From Pedobacter nanyangensis (GTDB taxonomy: Bacteria > Bacteroidota > Bacteroidia > Sphingobacteriales > Sphingobacteriaceae): 64,000 bases of DNA. The stretch is taken from positions 558,001-622,000 of the forward strand of contig NZ_QMHO01000001.1 in NCBI RefSeq assembly GCF_003313505.1, written 5' to 3'. The notes below the pieces were generated by a model. The model made no database searches. It was given only the letters and a program-made list of their open reading frames with translations, and had not been told where the DNA came from. Position numbers and translations under genes: made by a program. This document shows positions 7,776-18,300 of the stretch, piece after piece. Numbering within the stretch: position 1 is the stretch's first letter; each line of letters starts with the position of its first letter.

Positions 7776-9158
7776 ATGGGATGTGGAAGTTGCTCTACCG
7801 GAGGCGGTTGTGCCCCCGCTGGCTGCAAAAGTAATGGCTCTTGCCTTACTGGAGGCTGCCAAAAAATGGAAGTACACGACTGGCTGTCCAATTTGGATAT
7901 GCCATCTAATTATAAACCTTTTCAAATTATCGAAGTTAAATTTAAAGGCTCCAGAAAAGAGTTCTTTGTCAACAGCGACGATATCTATTTGGAAATAGGA
8001 GAACTGGTGGCCGTAGAAGGCCCAACCGGCGGATATGATGTAGGCCACGTATCGCTAACCGGCGAGCTGGTGCGCATCCAATTGAAACGAAGGAAGGTGC
8101 AGGCCAGCCAGGTTACCCGAAAAATCTATCGTAAAGCTACCGAAGCCGATGTAGAGAAATGGAAAATTGCCAAAGGCCTGGAGTGGGAAACCATGCACCG
8201 TGCCCGTACGCTGGCACTGGACTTAAAACTGTCCATGAAAATCAGCGATGTGGACTATCAGGGCGACCGTACCAAGGCCACTTTCTTTTACACCGCCGAA
8301 GGAAGGGTAGATTTTAGGGAACTGATCAAGAAAATGGCCGAGGCCTTCCGTATCCGTATCGAGATGCGGCAGATCGGGATGCGACAAGAGGCAGGACGCT
8401 TGGGCGGCATTGGCTCCTGCGGCAGAGAACTGTGCTGTTCTACCTGGCTAACCAACTTTAAAACCGTATCAACGGCGGCGGCACGCTATCAAAACCTTTC
8501 CTTAAATACCCTTAAACTCGCCGGACAGTGCGGCAAGCTCAAATGCTGCCTCAACTATGAGCTGGATACCTACCTGGATGCCCTAAAGGATATCCCAGAT
8601 CGTATAGACGCCCTGCAAACCGAAATTGGCGTGGCCAGACATCAGAAAACGGATATCTTTAAGAAACTGATGTGGTTCAGCTATGCCAACCAAGAGGATT
8701 GGATCCCCTTAAAGGTTGACCGTGTGAAGGAAATTATGGCCATGAACAAGCGTGGCGAAAAACCGAGCAACCTGAAGGACGAAGCCATTGAGCTTAAAAC
8801 CTCGGCACCTGTAGAAAAGGTTCACGATTACGAAAACGTGGTTGGACAGGACAGCCTGACCCGCTTAGACGAAAAGAACCGCCGCAACAACCGCAACAAC
8901 CGTAACCGTAACGATAGGGGCAAAGGCAACCAAGGCACACAAAAACCTCAAAACCAAAACAAGCAGGGCCAAAAACCTCAGGAAAAGCCGCAAAACCAAC
9001 GGCCACAGAAAACAGCGGAAGCCAAGGCAAATGATCAGGCACCAAAAACGCAGGCAGAGGCACAGGGTACCGAGCAAAAGCGCAACAACCGTAACCGTAA
9101 CAAAAACCGCCATAAAAACCGTAACAAAAACCAGTCTGAAAACCCCAATAACGGTTAG
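7776..9158 (+). CDS. PSP1/RicT-like (YaaT) regulatory protein
   Basis: A 460-residue protein. The N-terminus is Cys/Gly rich (CGSCSTGGGCAPAGC). The PSP1 domain follows, with the diagnostic blocks GGIGSCGRELCCSTWL and GQCGKLKCCLNYEL near residues 210-265. In Bacillus the homologue RicT (YaaT) forms a complex with RicA/RicF that binds Fe-S clusters and affects RNA processing and development; the Bacteroidota role is not established. The last ~110 residues are low-complexity and basic (NRNNRNRNDRGK, NRNRNKNRHKNRNKN), a likely RNA-binding tail. It follows holB by one base and precedes gldH by 16 bases. The tail and the Cys-rich head are extra to the Firmicute protein. Confidence 0.9.
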   Translation: MGCGSCSTGGGCAPAGCKSNGSCLTGGCQKMEVHDWLSNLDMPSNYKPFQIIEVKFKGSRKEFFVNSDDIYLEIGELVAVEGPTGGYDVGHVSLTGELVRIQLKRRKVQASQVTRKIYRKATEADVEKWKIAKGLEWETMHRARTLALDLKLSMKISDVDYQGDRTKATFFYTAEGRVDFRELIKKMAEAFRIRIEMRQIGMRQEAGRLGGIGSCGRELCCSTWLTNFKTVSTAAARYQNLSLNTLKLAGQCGKLKCCLNYELDTYLDALKDIPDRIDALQTEIGVARHQKTDIFKKLMWFSYANQEDWIPLKVDRVKEIMAMNKRGEKPSNLKDEAIELKTSAPVEKVHDYENVVGQDSLTRLDEKNRRNNRNNRNRNDRGKGNQGTQKPQNQNKQGQKPQEKPQNQRPQKTAEAKANDQAPKTQAEAQGTEQKRNNRNRNKNRHKNRNKNQSENPNNG

Positions 9159-9174
9159 GGCTTAAGTATCGTTA

Positions 9175-9672
9175 ATGAAATCAATCAAGAACATCGGCTT
9201 TAGTATTGCCTTGCGTGTAAACACCCTGGCCTCTTGTTTAATAGGAGTAGCCCTTTTATTTGGATGTAACTTTAACACGGTAATTGATACCAATCAAGCG
9301 GTGGAAGATAACCAATGGCTGTACGCCAATACGGCAAAGGCCGATTTTAAGATCGAAGACACGGCAAAACCTTATCACATAAACTTTAAATTACGGATCA
9401 ATAACAGCTACCGCTATGCCAATATGTTTGTGCTGGCTACCTTTAAGGATGCCAAGGGCCGTAAAAGATTGCGCTACCAGTTTAAGTTGGCAAAACCCGA
9501 CGGGCAATGGCTGGGCAAGGGATCTGGAGATTTGTACGCCTACACGTTCCCATTGCTTAAAAACCATCGATTCCCGGATACGGGCAAGTACAGTATCGAA
9601 ATTGAGCAGAATATGAGGGATAATCCGCTGTTGGGCGTAAGTGATGTTGGGATTGAGGTAATAAAAAACTAA
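9175..9672 (+). CDS. gldH: Gliding motility lipoprotein GldH
   Basis: A 165-residue lipoprotein of the Bacteroidota gliding / type IX secretion-associated set. A signal peptide ends in a lipobox (ALLFGC, Cys near residue 31), followed by a beta-rich domain with GldH features: VEDNQWLYANTAKADF, INNSYRYANMFV and GDLYAYTFPLLKNHRFPDTG. It should sit in the periplasmic leaflet of the cell envelope. Position directly after the PSP1 gene matches the gldH neighbourhood I recall elsewhere. GldH occurs in many non-gliding Bacteroidota too, so its presence alone does not prove motility. Confidence 0.92.
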   Translation: MKSIKNIGFSIALRVNTLASCLIGVALLFGCNFNTVIDTNQAVEDNQWLYANTAKADFKIEDTAKPYHINFKLRINNSYRYANMFVLATFKDAKGRKRLRYQFKLAKPDGQWLGKGSGDLYAYTFPLLKNHRFPDTGKYSIEIEQNMRDNPLLGVSDVGIEVIKN

Positions 9673-9783
9673 CTTTAAGGAGGCGCACCAAAGGCGATGG
9701 CTTTTTCAAAGGCGTTAAGCCCTTTAAAAGCCTGTAGCGATAAAGCTGCGCTGCTTGGGAAACTAAACTAAAATTATATTGAT

Positions 9784-10971
9784 ATGAGGAAGAGATTGCT
9801 GGTGGCTTGTCTGCTTTTAACGGTATTTGCGGCAAATGCGGCCGAAATCAAGTTTTTGGAAAACCCTACCTGGACCACCGTGCTTGAGCAGGCAAAAAAA
9901 GAAAATAAAATGATTTTTTTGGATGCCTATGCGACCTGGTGCGGCCCCTGCAAGCAAATGGATGCCGAAACCTATACCAACCAGGCGGTTGCCGATTACT
10001 ACAACGCCAATTTCATTAACGTTAAATACGATATGGAAAAAGGAGAGGGAGCCATGCTTGCAGATCGGTACTACGTATCCGCCTATCCAAACCTTGTTTT
10101 TATCAATCCAGAAGGCGTAATGCTCCATAAAGGGGTGGGTTTCCTTGCCGCCGACGAGTTTTTGGCATTGGGCAAAACCGCTAAAAACCCACAAACACAG
10201 TACTACACCTTAAAAAAAGAAGCACAAAAACTGAACAATGCGCAGTTCCTAAAGTTTGCCGAGCTGGCGATAGAGCTTCAGGACGAGGACTTTGGCTACA
10301 TCAGCAAAGATTTTTTGGCTGCAAAGCCTGATATCCTGGGAGATCCAGATTTGGTGGACCTTTTAATGAAATATGCCTTTACCTTACCCAAAGAAAAAGA
10401 CCTGAAATACTTTGCCGAAAACAAAAGCAAGGTGCTTAGGGCGGGCAAATACACCGAAGATGATTTTAATGAACGCCTGGTAACCTTGGCTATACAGTTT
10501 GCCCTATCAGAAGAAGTACAGCTTACCGAGGAGGTTGACTTTGATGCCGTAAAGGCCATTTTGGACAAGTACATTCCGGCACAGTCGTTCTTTGTGTTCA
10601 ACTATTTTAAAACCCAGTATTTTCTGGAGAACAAAGAGATGGAACCTGCATTAACCGCGTTTAACCAAATTATTGACCATCCTGATAAGGTAGGCTACGA
10701 GCAGTTATGCAACGCCATGATGGGATTTGGCCCAATTTTGCACGAAGAAGGCAAGTTAGATAAATATCTGGAAAAGTTTAACGCCATAAAAGTGCCTGCC
10801 AAAGATGCTAGCCAGGCCTACCTGAAGGATTTTGTAAAGGCGATCATCTATATCAAAACCAAACAAACAGATAAGTTCAAGGAAACGGCCAATACCATGC
10901 TGGCTAGTGCCAATACCCCTGAGGATGTGAAGAAAGACCTAAGGCAGGCACTGCAGAACATGGGCAATTAG
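9784..10971 (+). CDS. Exported thioredoxin-fold protein (WCGPC)
   Basis: A 395-residue periplasmic protein. A signal peptide (to about residue 20) is followed by a thioredoxin domain with the active-site WCGPC at residues 52-56 and the cis-Pro region SAYPNLVFINPEG. The ~260-residue C-terminal part is helical and carries no motif I recognise; such extensions are common in Bacteroidota DUF255/thioredoxin_7-type proteins. Likely a thiol-disulfide reductase in the periplasm. It has its own 110-bp leader after gldH, so co-transcription is uncertain. It converges on murF. Confidence 0.85.
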   Translation: MRKRLLVACLLLTVFAANAAEIKFLENPTWTTVLEQAKKENKMIFLDAYATWCGPCKQMDAETYTNQAVADYYNANFINVKYDMEKGEGAMLADRYYVSAYPNLVFINPEGVMLHKGVGFLAADEFLALGKTAKNPQTQYYTLKKEAQKLNNAQFLKFAELAIELQDEDFGYISKDFLAAKPDILGDPDLVDLLMKYAFTLPKEKDLKYFAENKSKVLRAGKYTEDDFNERLVTLAIQFALSEEVQLTEEVDFDAVKAILDKYIPAQSFFVFNYFKTQYFLENKEMEPALTAFNQIIDHPDKVGYEQLCNAMMGFGPILHEEGKLDKYLEKFNAIKVPAKDASQAYLKDFVKAIIYIKTKQTDKFKETANTMLASANTPEDVKKDLRQALQNMGN

Positions 10972-11062
10972 TGGGCTTTATCTCGAAGCATCTGATACAT
11001 CTAAGAACATTTTAGCCACCCATAAGCAACTTTGGTGGGCCAGGGGGGTACATTGTTTTTTG

Positions 11063-11099
11063 AACCATTAAGGCATTAAGGGAATGAGGCTTAATGGTT
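11063..11099. terminator. Dyad between convergent genes
   Basis: AACCATTAAG (11063-11072) pairs perfectly with CTTAATGGTT (11090-11099) across a 17-base loop, with T-rich flanks on both sides. It could end transcription from both the thioredoxin gene and murF. Confidence 0.45.
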
Positions 11100-11120
11100 T
11101 AGAATAGGTACAGAAGCACA

Positions 11121-12422
11121 CTATAACAGCGGCAGCAATTGCTCCAAGGCCATTCCGCGGCTTCCCTTTAGCAAAATAAGCGAATCTTTCCAGTTTTGCG
11201 CCTCAATAAAGTTAACAGCCTGCGCAGGAGTTTCAAAAAAATGCGCTTGGTATTGGCCACTAACCTCAAAAAAATGAACGCCTACAAATACTAACGTGTC
11301 AATATTGTTTTTCAGGGCCAGTTCTATAATGTTTTGATGCTGTTTGGCAGACTCGGGGCCAAGCTCAAACATATCGCCCAAAATGGCCACCTTTTTAGCC
11401 GCACTAAGGCTGTTCAAATTAGCAATGGCAGCCGCCATGCTGCTTGGATTAGCATTATAGAAATCGCAGATCACCGTATTACGTTCCGTTTTGGCCAGCT
11501 GCGAGCGGTTGTTGGTTGGAAAATAATTGGCCAGGCCCTGGTTAATTTCCTGCGCACTTAACTTAAAGAAACAACCGATGCTAATGGCCGCTAGGATGTT
11601 CTCGAAATTGTAGATGCCGGTAAGGTTGGCCTTGGCCGCATAGGTATTGCCCGCATACATCCAGTCAAGCTCAATAAGCGGATCACTATGCTTTAAAACA
11701 CCGTGCACAGCGTTGGGCTCAGTTACATTATAGTGCACCACATTTTTAACGGTAGCCTTGTTTACCATCTCTATCAGGTCAAGGTTAGCGGCGTTTACAA
11801 ACACCTGGCCATTGTGGGCACTTAAATACGCATAAAGTTCGGCCTTGCCTTTTTTTACCCCTTCAAAACCTCCAAAACCCTCCAAATGCGCCATGCCAAC
11901 GTTACTGATCAGGCCATGCGTAGGCTGTGCAATGCTACAAAGAAACTCGATCTCCTTTTGATGGTTGGCGCCCATTTCAATTACCGCAATTTCGATAGCT
12001 CGATCAATGCTAAGGATAGATAAAGGCACACCAATATGGTTGTTTAGGTTCCCTTTGGTGGCAAATACGCTGAAATGCTCGGCCAGTACCGCCCTAATCA
12101 ATTCTTTGGTAGTGGTTTTCCCATTGCTGCCGGTAAGCCCAATGACAGGAATGTTTAACTGCTGGCGATGATGCTTGGCCAAAGCCTGTAAAGTCTCCAG
12201 TACATCATCTACCAAAACAAATTGCTCCCCTTGGGCAAACGCCGCATTATCTACAACCGCAAAGGCGGCCCCTGCCTCAACCGCTTTTTGGGCAAACTCG
12301 TTGGCATCAAACTTTTCGCCCTTTAAAGCAAAAAACAAGCATCCCTGGGTAATGGCTCGCGTATCGGTACAAACTACCGGATGTTTCAAATAATGCTGAT
12401 AAAGTTGTTCGATACTGGTCAT
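11121..12422 (-). CDS. murF: UDP-N-acetylmuramoyl-tripeptide--D-Ala-D-Ala ligase
   Basis: Last cytoplasmic ligase of peptidoglycan precursor synthesis, joining D-Ala-D-Ala to UDP-MurNAc-tripeptide with ATP. The 433 residues show the Mur ligase layout: N-terminal substrate domain with VCTDTRAITQGCLFFAL; the ATP loop TGSNGKTTTKE (residues 97-107); the central domain with ISNVGMAHLEGFG; and a C-terminal domain with LGDMFELG and LLKGSRGMALE, typical of MurF. The length is normal. It is separated from the usual dcw cluster, as is often seen for murF in this phylum. It is transcribed away from the adjacent M14 peptidase gene. Confidence 0.95.
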   Translation of the reverse strand: MTSIEQLYQHYLKHPVVCTDTRAITQGCLFFALKGEKFDANEFAQKAVEAGAAFAVVDNAAFAQGEQFVLVDDVLETLQALAKHHRQQLNIPVIGLTGSNGKTTTKELIRAVLAEHFSVFATKGNLNNHIGVPLSILSIDRAIEIAVIEMGANHQKEIEFLCSIAQPTHGLISNVGMAHLEGFGGFEGVKKGKAELYAYLSAHNGQVFVNAANLDLIEMVNKATVKNVVHYNVTEPNAVHGVLKHSDPLIELDWMYAGNTYAAKANLTGIYNFENILAAISIGCFFKLSAQEINQGLANYFPTNNRSQLAKTERNTVICDFYNANPSSMAAAIANLNSLSAAKKVAILGDMFELGPESAKQHQNIIELALKNNIDTLVFVGVHFFEVSGQYQAHFFETPAQAVNFIEAQNWKDSLILLKGSRGMALEQLLPLL

Positions 12423-12506
12423 AATGCCTGAAATGAATAATGCTCTGTAAAATTACGAATGCTTAAGTGAAATCAAATATTCTTTTAGTAATATTGATTG
12501 TAAGAT

Positions 12507-14990
12507 ATGAACGGTATGAAAAAAGCCCTTTTAATTTTCTGGCTTAGCTTTATTTGCTTGCCTCTATTTGCGCAGTTACAAACCCCCGATGCTTTTTTGG
12601 GCTATGAACTGGGAACGCATTTCACCAGCCATCAAAAGGTGGTCGATTATTTCAAGGACGTTGCCGCCAAGTCAGCTAAGGTAAAGCTACAGTCGTACGG
12701 AAAAACCTACGAAGGCAGAGAACTGCTTTTGGCCGTAGTTTCCGATGCCAACAACATGGACAAACTGGAACAGGTTAAAGCCAACAACCAGGCCGTTTCC
12801 AATGGAGATAAACGCATTGACCTTAATAAACAGCCCGTAATTGTATGGCTTAGCTATAATGTGCACGGCAACGAGGCCAACTCTACCGAAACCGCCATGA
12901 AAGTATTATATACCCTGGTGGCGGCAAAGGACGATAAGGTAAAGGCCTGGTTAAAAAATACGGTGGTCATTATCGATCCGTGCCTAAACCCCGATGGGCG
13001 GGAGCGCTACGTGAGCTACTTTAACAGTGTGGTGGGCACTGAGCCCAACCCAGACCCCAGCGCACGCGAACATTATGAGCCTTGGCCAGGGGGCAGAACC
13101 AACCACTACTATTTTGATTTAAACAGAGACTGGGCCTGGCAAAGCCAGATAGAAAGTGAGCAGCGCCTAAAGCAGTACCATCAATGGTTGCCACAAATCC
13201 ATGTCGATTTTCATGAACAGGGCTACAACGAACCCTATTACTTTGCACCTGCGGCCGAGCCCATCCACCAGGCGGTAACCCCCTGGCAACGTCAATTTCA
13301 GGTAATAGTAGGACGTAACAATGCCAAATACTTTGATGAAAATGGTTGGCAATATTTTACCAAGGAAAGATTCGACCTGCTTTATCCATCATACGGCGAT
13401 ACCTATCCCTTGTACAATGGCGCCATTGGCATGACCTATGAGCAGGGCGGCATCAGGGCAGGCCTGGCCGTAATTACCGCAGATGGAGATACCCTGACCC
13501 TTAAAGATAGGATTGCCCATCATTTCACCACTTCTCTATCTACGATAGAAACTGCTTCGGCCCATGCCGAAAAATTATTGACGGAATTCAGAAAGTTTTT
13601 TGAGCAGAGCTTAGTGCCAACTTTGCCATATAAAACCTACGTGGTAAAGGGTCAAAATATCTCGAGGTTACGCAAATTGGCTGATTTGCTTGCCAAAAAC
13701 AAAATTGCGTTTGCCTTTGGTGCCGACAAGACCCTGAACGGCTATAGCTATGAAACGCAAAAGCCCGAAACTTTTAAGGTAGAGCGTAATGACATGATCA
13801 TCAATGTGGCACAAAAACAGGGGGTACTGGCCAATATCCTCTTTGAGCCGCATACCGCAGTGAGCGATTCGAACACCTATGATATTACCGCTTGGGCCCT
13901 GCCTTATGCCTATGGCTTAAAAGCCTATGCCGTGAAAGAGAGCCTGTCGGGAACCTTTTCTTTCATAGAAGATCCGAAAAAACCGGGAAGCAGTATGGCC
14001 AAGCCCTATGCCTGGGTACTGTCGTGGAACGGCATTGAAGACGTAAAAGTGCTGATGGCTTTGCAGGAACAGGGAATTAAAGTTCGCATGGCCGAAGAGG
14101 GCTTTACCATTGGCGGAGTAGCCTATAAGGCAGGTACCTTATTAATATATAGGGCCGAAAATGAAAAGAAGCAGCCCAACAGCCAAACCATTGTGGAGAA
14201 AACCCTCGTGCAGATGAATGCTGAGGTAAAAGTACTGGCCTCGGGTTTTGTAGAGAAGGGGAAAGATTTTGGATCGTCTGTTTATCCGCTGTTGGCCATG
14301 CCAAAGATAGCGGTGTTGGCGGGTCAGGAGGTATCTTCGCAGTCGGTTGGCGAGATTTGGCACCTCTTTGAGCAGCAATTGAATATGCCCATCTCTATCC
14401 TGAACGTTTCTTCGGCGGCCAACCTGGATATCAACAAGGTAAACACCCTCATTGTTGCGGATGGTTACTACAGCGACAAGCTTGCCGATCAATTGGCTCC
14501 CTGGGTAAGCGCCGGAGGTAAGCTGATCTTGATGGAAGACGCCATTGCTGCATTTGTGGGCAAAAAGCCTTTCCAGATCAAAAGAAAAGAAGAAAAACCG
14601 AACGAGGCCAAAGGAAATAGCGTAATTTACGGAAACCGTGGCCACGACGATTTTAGCAATAGCATTCCAGGCGCAATTTATAACCTATACCTTGATACCA
14701 CACATCCCCTATCTTTTGGTGCTGCTAAAAATTACTACAGCTTAAAAACAGATGCCAACGTTTACCAGCCTTTGGAAAACGGTTATAACATCGGCGTTTT
14801 AAAGGCCGATAGCTACATGGCAGGGGTGGTAGGAGCAAAAGTAAAGGATAAACTCTCGTCGGGCATGCTGCTCGCTTCAGAAAACATCGGAAAAGGCACG
14901 GTAGTTTACATTGCCGCACCCGTTTTGTTCAGGTCTTTTTGGGAATCCGGCAAACAGATATTCTTGAATAGTGTGTTTTTAGGGATTTAG
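12507..14990 (+). CDS. Exported M14-family zinc carboxypeptidase
   Basis: An 827-residue secreted or periplasmic peptidase. A signal peptide ends at PLFAQ (about residue 23). The M14 domain spans roughly residues 30-350, with the zinc-binding HGNE at 120-123, a DLNRDWAW segment, and the third ligand in a VDFHEQG motif. The ~450-residue C-terminal region, with SAGGKLILMEDA-like stretches, resembles a glutamine-amidotransferase-like fold found behind the M14 domain in this Bacteroidota subfamily. The start could equally be the ATG at 12516 (MKKALL), three codons on. The substrate peptide is unknown. It is divergent from murF with an 84-bp gap. Confidence 0.85.
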   Translation: MNGMKKALLIFWLSFICLPLFAQLQTPDAFLGYELGTHFTSHQKVVDYFKDVAAKSAKVKLQSYGKTYEGRELLLAVVSDANNMDKLEQVKANNQAVSNGDKRIDLNKQPVIVWLSYNVHGNEANSTETAMKVLYTLVAAKDDKVKAWLKNTVVIIDPCLNPDGRERYVSYFNSVVGTEPNPDPSAREHYEPWPGGRTNHYYFDLNRDWAWQSQIESEQRLKQYHQWLPQIHVDFHEQGYNEPYYFAPAAEPIHQAVTPWQRQFQVIVGRNNAKYFDENGWQYFTKERFDLLYPSYGDTYPLYNGAIGMTYEQGGIRAGLAVITADGDTLTLKDRIAHHFTTSLSTIETASAHAEKLLTEFRKFFEQSLVPTLPYKTYVVKGQNISRLRKLADLLAKNKIAFAFGADKTLNGYSYETQKPETFKVERNDMIINVAQKQGVLANILFEPHTAVSDSNTYDITAWALPYAYGLKAYAVKESLSGTFSFIEDPKKPGSSMAKPYAWVLSWNGIEDVKVLMALQEQGIKVRMAEEGFTIGGVAYKAGTLLIYRAENEKKQPNSQTIVEKTLVQMNAEVKVLASGFVEKGKDFGSSVYPLLAMPKIAVLAGQEVSSQSVGEIWHLFEQQLNMPISILNVSSAANLDINKVNTLIVADGYYSDKLADQLAPWVSAGGKLILMEDAIAAFVGKKPFQIKRKEEKPNEAKGNSVIYGNRGHDDFSNSIPGAIYNLYLDTTHPLSFGAAKNYYSLKTDANVYQPLENGYNIGVLKADSYMAGVVGAKVKDKLSSGMLLASENIGKGTVVYIAAPVLFRSFWESGKQIFLNSVFLGI

Positions 14991-15123
14991 GGCTTTTTGC
15001 TGGTTTCCCAACCAATAAAAGGAATCGTAACGATACAAATGATCTTTTGGTAAGCGGTTAAAGGAGTAACTGCATAGAACGGCGCCTGGACAAGAAAGGA
15101 TGTAGCCTAAATTTTACAAAAAG

Positions 15124-15145
15124 AAAAGCCGCTAAAGGCGGTTTT
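15124..15145 (+). terminator. Possible rho-independent terminator after M14 peptidase
   Basis: AAAA-CCGC pairs with GCGG-TTTT over a five-base loop, with one bulged G. It is a short stem ending in four T, located 134 bases after the peptidase stop. Confidence 0.4.
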
Positions 15146-15269
15146 GCCCCAAAGGCTTTTAGATTATGGCTTACAGCCATTGTCATTAATCCGTATATTA
15201 AACATTAACTCAATGTTTTAACAAAACGATGTTGAAAAAGGCCGTTTTGTTAAAAAATGTTAAATAAAA

Positions 15270-15301
15270 TTTGTGTTACGTCATTAATGTCTCTATATTT
15301 A
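15270..15301 (+). promoter_or_regulatory. Bacteroidota-type promoter for SusC operon 1
   Basis: TTTG at 15270-15273 and TATATTTA at 15294-15301 are separated by 20 bases. This fits the Bacteroidota -33 TTTG / -7 TAnnTTTG consensus except for the last base. The predicted start would leave a leader of about 35-40 bases. Confidence 0.55.
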
Positions 15302-15344
15302 GCTCCTAATTAATTATTAACTAACCTAAATTTTTAAAAAGTTT

Positions 15345-18300
15345 ATGAAAAAACTTCTACAAAGTTTGTTCATTTTGCTTTTTGTTGCCTCTACGGCAAT
15401 GGCGCAAAATAGAACAATCACTGGTACGGTTACTTCTAAGGAAGATGGCTTGCCGTTACCAGGAGTGAGTGTAAAAGTAAAGGGCTCTAGTACAGGAGTA
15501 TCAACTGGAGCAAATGGTAGGTTTTCTATCGTAGTAGGTGCTAACGTTTCGGCGTTAGAAATTACTTCTATAGGCTATGTTACTCAAACAGTCAACCTAG
15601 GATCCAGCAACACGGTTAATGTTTCTTTGGAGACAGATTCCAAAGGCCTAAGCGAGGTTGTTGTAACTGGTTACGGAACCCAAAAGAAAACCCAATTAAC
15701 AGGTTCTGTATCTATTGTTAGTGGAAAAGACATCGAAAATCTTCCTGTGCAAACTTTTGACAAGGCATTGCAAGGTAGGGCTGCGGGTGTTCAGGTAACT
15801 ACTAACAGTGGTCAGCCAGGTTCTGGTATCACTGTTAACATCAGGGGCCTTAGCACAATCAACGGTGCAACTCAACCATTATACATTGTTGATGGTGTTC
15901 AAGTTTCTGCCGGTGGTGTATCTACACAAACCACTCAAAACGTTTTGGGAGCAATCAACCCTGCCGACATCGAATCGATCCAAATCTTAAAAGATGCTGC
16001 AACAGCTTCTATTTATGGTTCTCAAGCGGCAAACGGTGTTGTAATTGTAACAACTAAAAGAGGTAGAGCTGGTAAAACCCAAATTACAGCAGCTGTTCAG
16101 CAAGGTGTAAACGAGCAGTTGAGACCTTACGACATGTTGACTGGTCCAGAGTGGTATAACCTAAGGTTAGATGCTATTAAAAACTGGGCAGCAAGAACTG
16201 GTTATCCGTATGCGGATGCATTGGAAGAATGGAACGAAACCATTTTTGGTGCTGGTGTAACTACTGCTCCGGCTGTTATTCCATCTTACGACTGGTATAA
16301 CGAAATCTTTAGAGTTGGAAGAACTGGTCAGTATGACCTATCTGCAAGAGGTGGTAACGAAAAAACCAAATTCTTTATCTCTGCGGGTTATAATGATATC
16401 AAAGGTGCCGTTATGGCTTCAAGCTACAACAGAGGAAACTTACGTGCCAACTTAGATCATCAGATCAGTGATAAAGTTTCTTTCGAAACATCAATCACCT
16501 TGGCGGCAACACAATCTGTTGGACATGGTACAAATAGAGGTTTTTACACCAATACTCCTTTTACCGGAGCATTGTTTACGCCTCCTACAAACGCGATCTA
16601 CAACCCTGATGGTACTTATAACAATAACCTTTATGGTGCTTATGGTTATAACGTAGTTCAAGGTATCAACGAAGAGCAACGTAAAACCACTTCGGTACAA
16701 ACTATCAGTAACGTGGCTTTAAACTATCAGGTGCTTCCTGAGTTGAAACTTAGAGCTTATGCTGGTGTGGATTTTGCTGACGCAAAAAACTATAACTACA
16801 GACCATCTACACTTCCGGCATATGCTCCAACAGGTGGTACTGGTAATGAAAACTTTATCAGAAACGTAAACTATAATACCAGCGTTACTGCTAATTATAA
16901 CAAAACGTTTAATAACGATCATAACTTTAGCGCTTTAGCTGGTTTCGAATATCGTAGCGCTTCTCAAACACAATTATCAGTTGGTGTTCAGGGTTTCCCT
17001 AGCCCATTGTTAACTTTGTTGGGCTCGGCGTCAACTAACACTTCATATGGTTCTACATTTACTGGGTACAAAATTGCCAGTTTAATCGGAAACATTAACT
17101 ACGACTATAAAGGAAAGTATTTGTTAACGGGTAACCTACGTTACGATGGTTCTTCTCGTTTCGGTGCTGACCAAAAATTCGGTTTGTTTGGTGGTGTGTC
17201 TGCAGGTTGGAGAATCTCTGGAGAGGATTTCATGAAATCGGTTTCTTTTGTTAACGACTTGAAATTAAGAGCTAGTTACGGTGTTACCGGTGTACAACCA
17301 ACAGCAGACTTTGGTGCATTAACCTTATTTACTTCGGGTGGTGCAGCTGGTGCTTACAATGGCGGCGGTAGTTTAAGACCTAGCCAGTTAGGTAATGCGG
17401 CCCTTTCTTGGGAGGCCTCTAAACAATTGGGAGCTGGTTTAGACTTCTCTTTGTTTGGTGGCAGATTATCTGGTGCGTTTGACGTGTTTAAAAAGAACAA
17501 CACTAAATTGTTGCTAAGCAGAACACTTCCTGCCAACTCTGGTTTCACAGGTATCACTGAAAATGCTGGTGAGGTTGAATCAAAAGGTATCGAAACAGAA
17601 TTAACCTCTGTAAACATCAACACTAAATCTGGTTTTAAATGGTCAACTTCATTCAATATCGCTTTTGTAAAAAACAAATTGCTTTCTTTGAATGCCGGCG
17701 CAACCAGAATTGGAAACAGCTATATCGTTGGAGAGCCTTTAAACGTACTATGGACTTACCGCTATGCGGGTGTTAACCCTGCCGATGGTAGAGCGATGTA
17801 CTACGATAAAAACAACAATATCACTTATCAGCCCGTAACAGCGGATCAAACCAAGATTGGCGACTCTAACCCTAACTTTTACGGAGGTTTTATCAATACT
17901 TTCTCTTACAAAGGTTTAACCTTGGACGTGATGTTCCAATACCAATATGGAAACCACGCTTATATCCAAACACAACAAGTTGTTGAAGCTGCTGGTAGTG
18001 GTTATGATAACCAGGTTAGAAGATCACTTACAGACAGATGGACTACACCTGGACAAATTACCGATATTCCGCGTTCATATGATACTTATATCGAACCAGG
18101 AAGCTCTAGCTCTGATATCATGTCTTCAAGATTTATTCAAAAAGCATCATACATCAGATTAAAGCAAGTAACGCTTAATTATAAACTGCCAACTAAATTT
18201 ACTAGCAAAATTGGTATCCCTAGCATAAGTGTATTTGCACAAGGTGTAAACTTGTTGACCTTTACCAATTACAGAGGTGAAGATCCAGAGAACGTAGGAG

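Larger units (their letters stand above)
14991..15344. other. Leader region of the first SusC operon
   Basis: It holds a terminator-like hairpin (15124-15145), a promoter-like pair of boxes (15270-15301) and a leader of about 40 bases that is repeated upstream of the second SusC gene. No gene is seen. Confidence 0.6.
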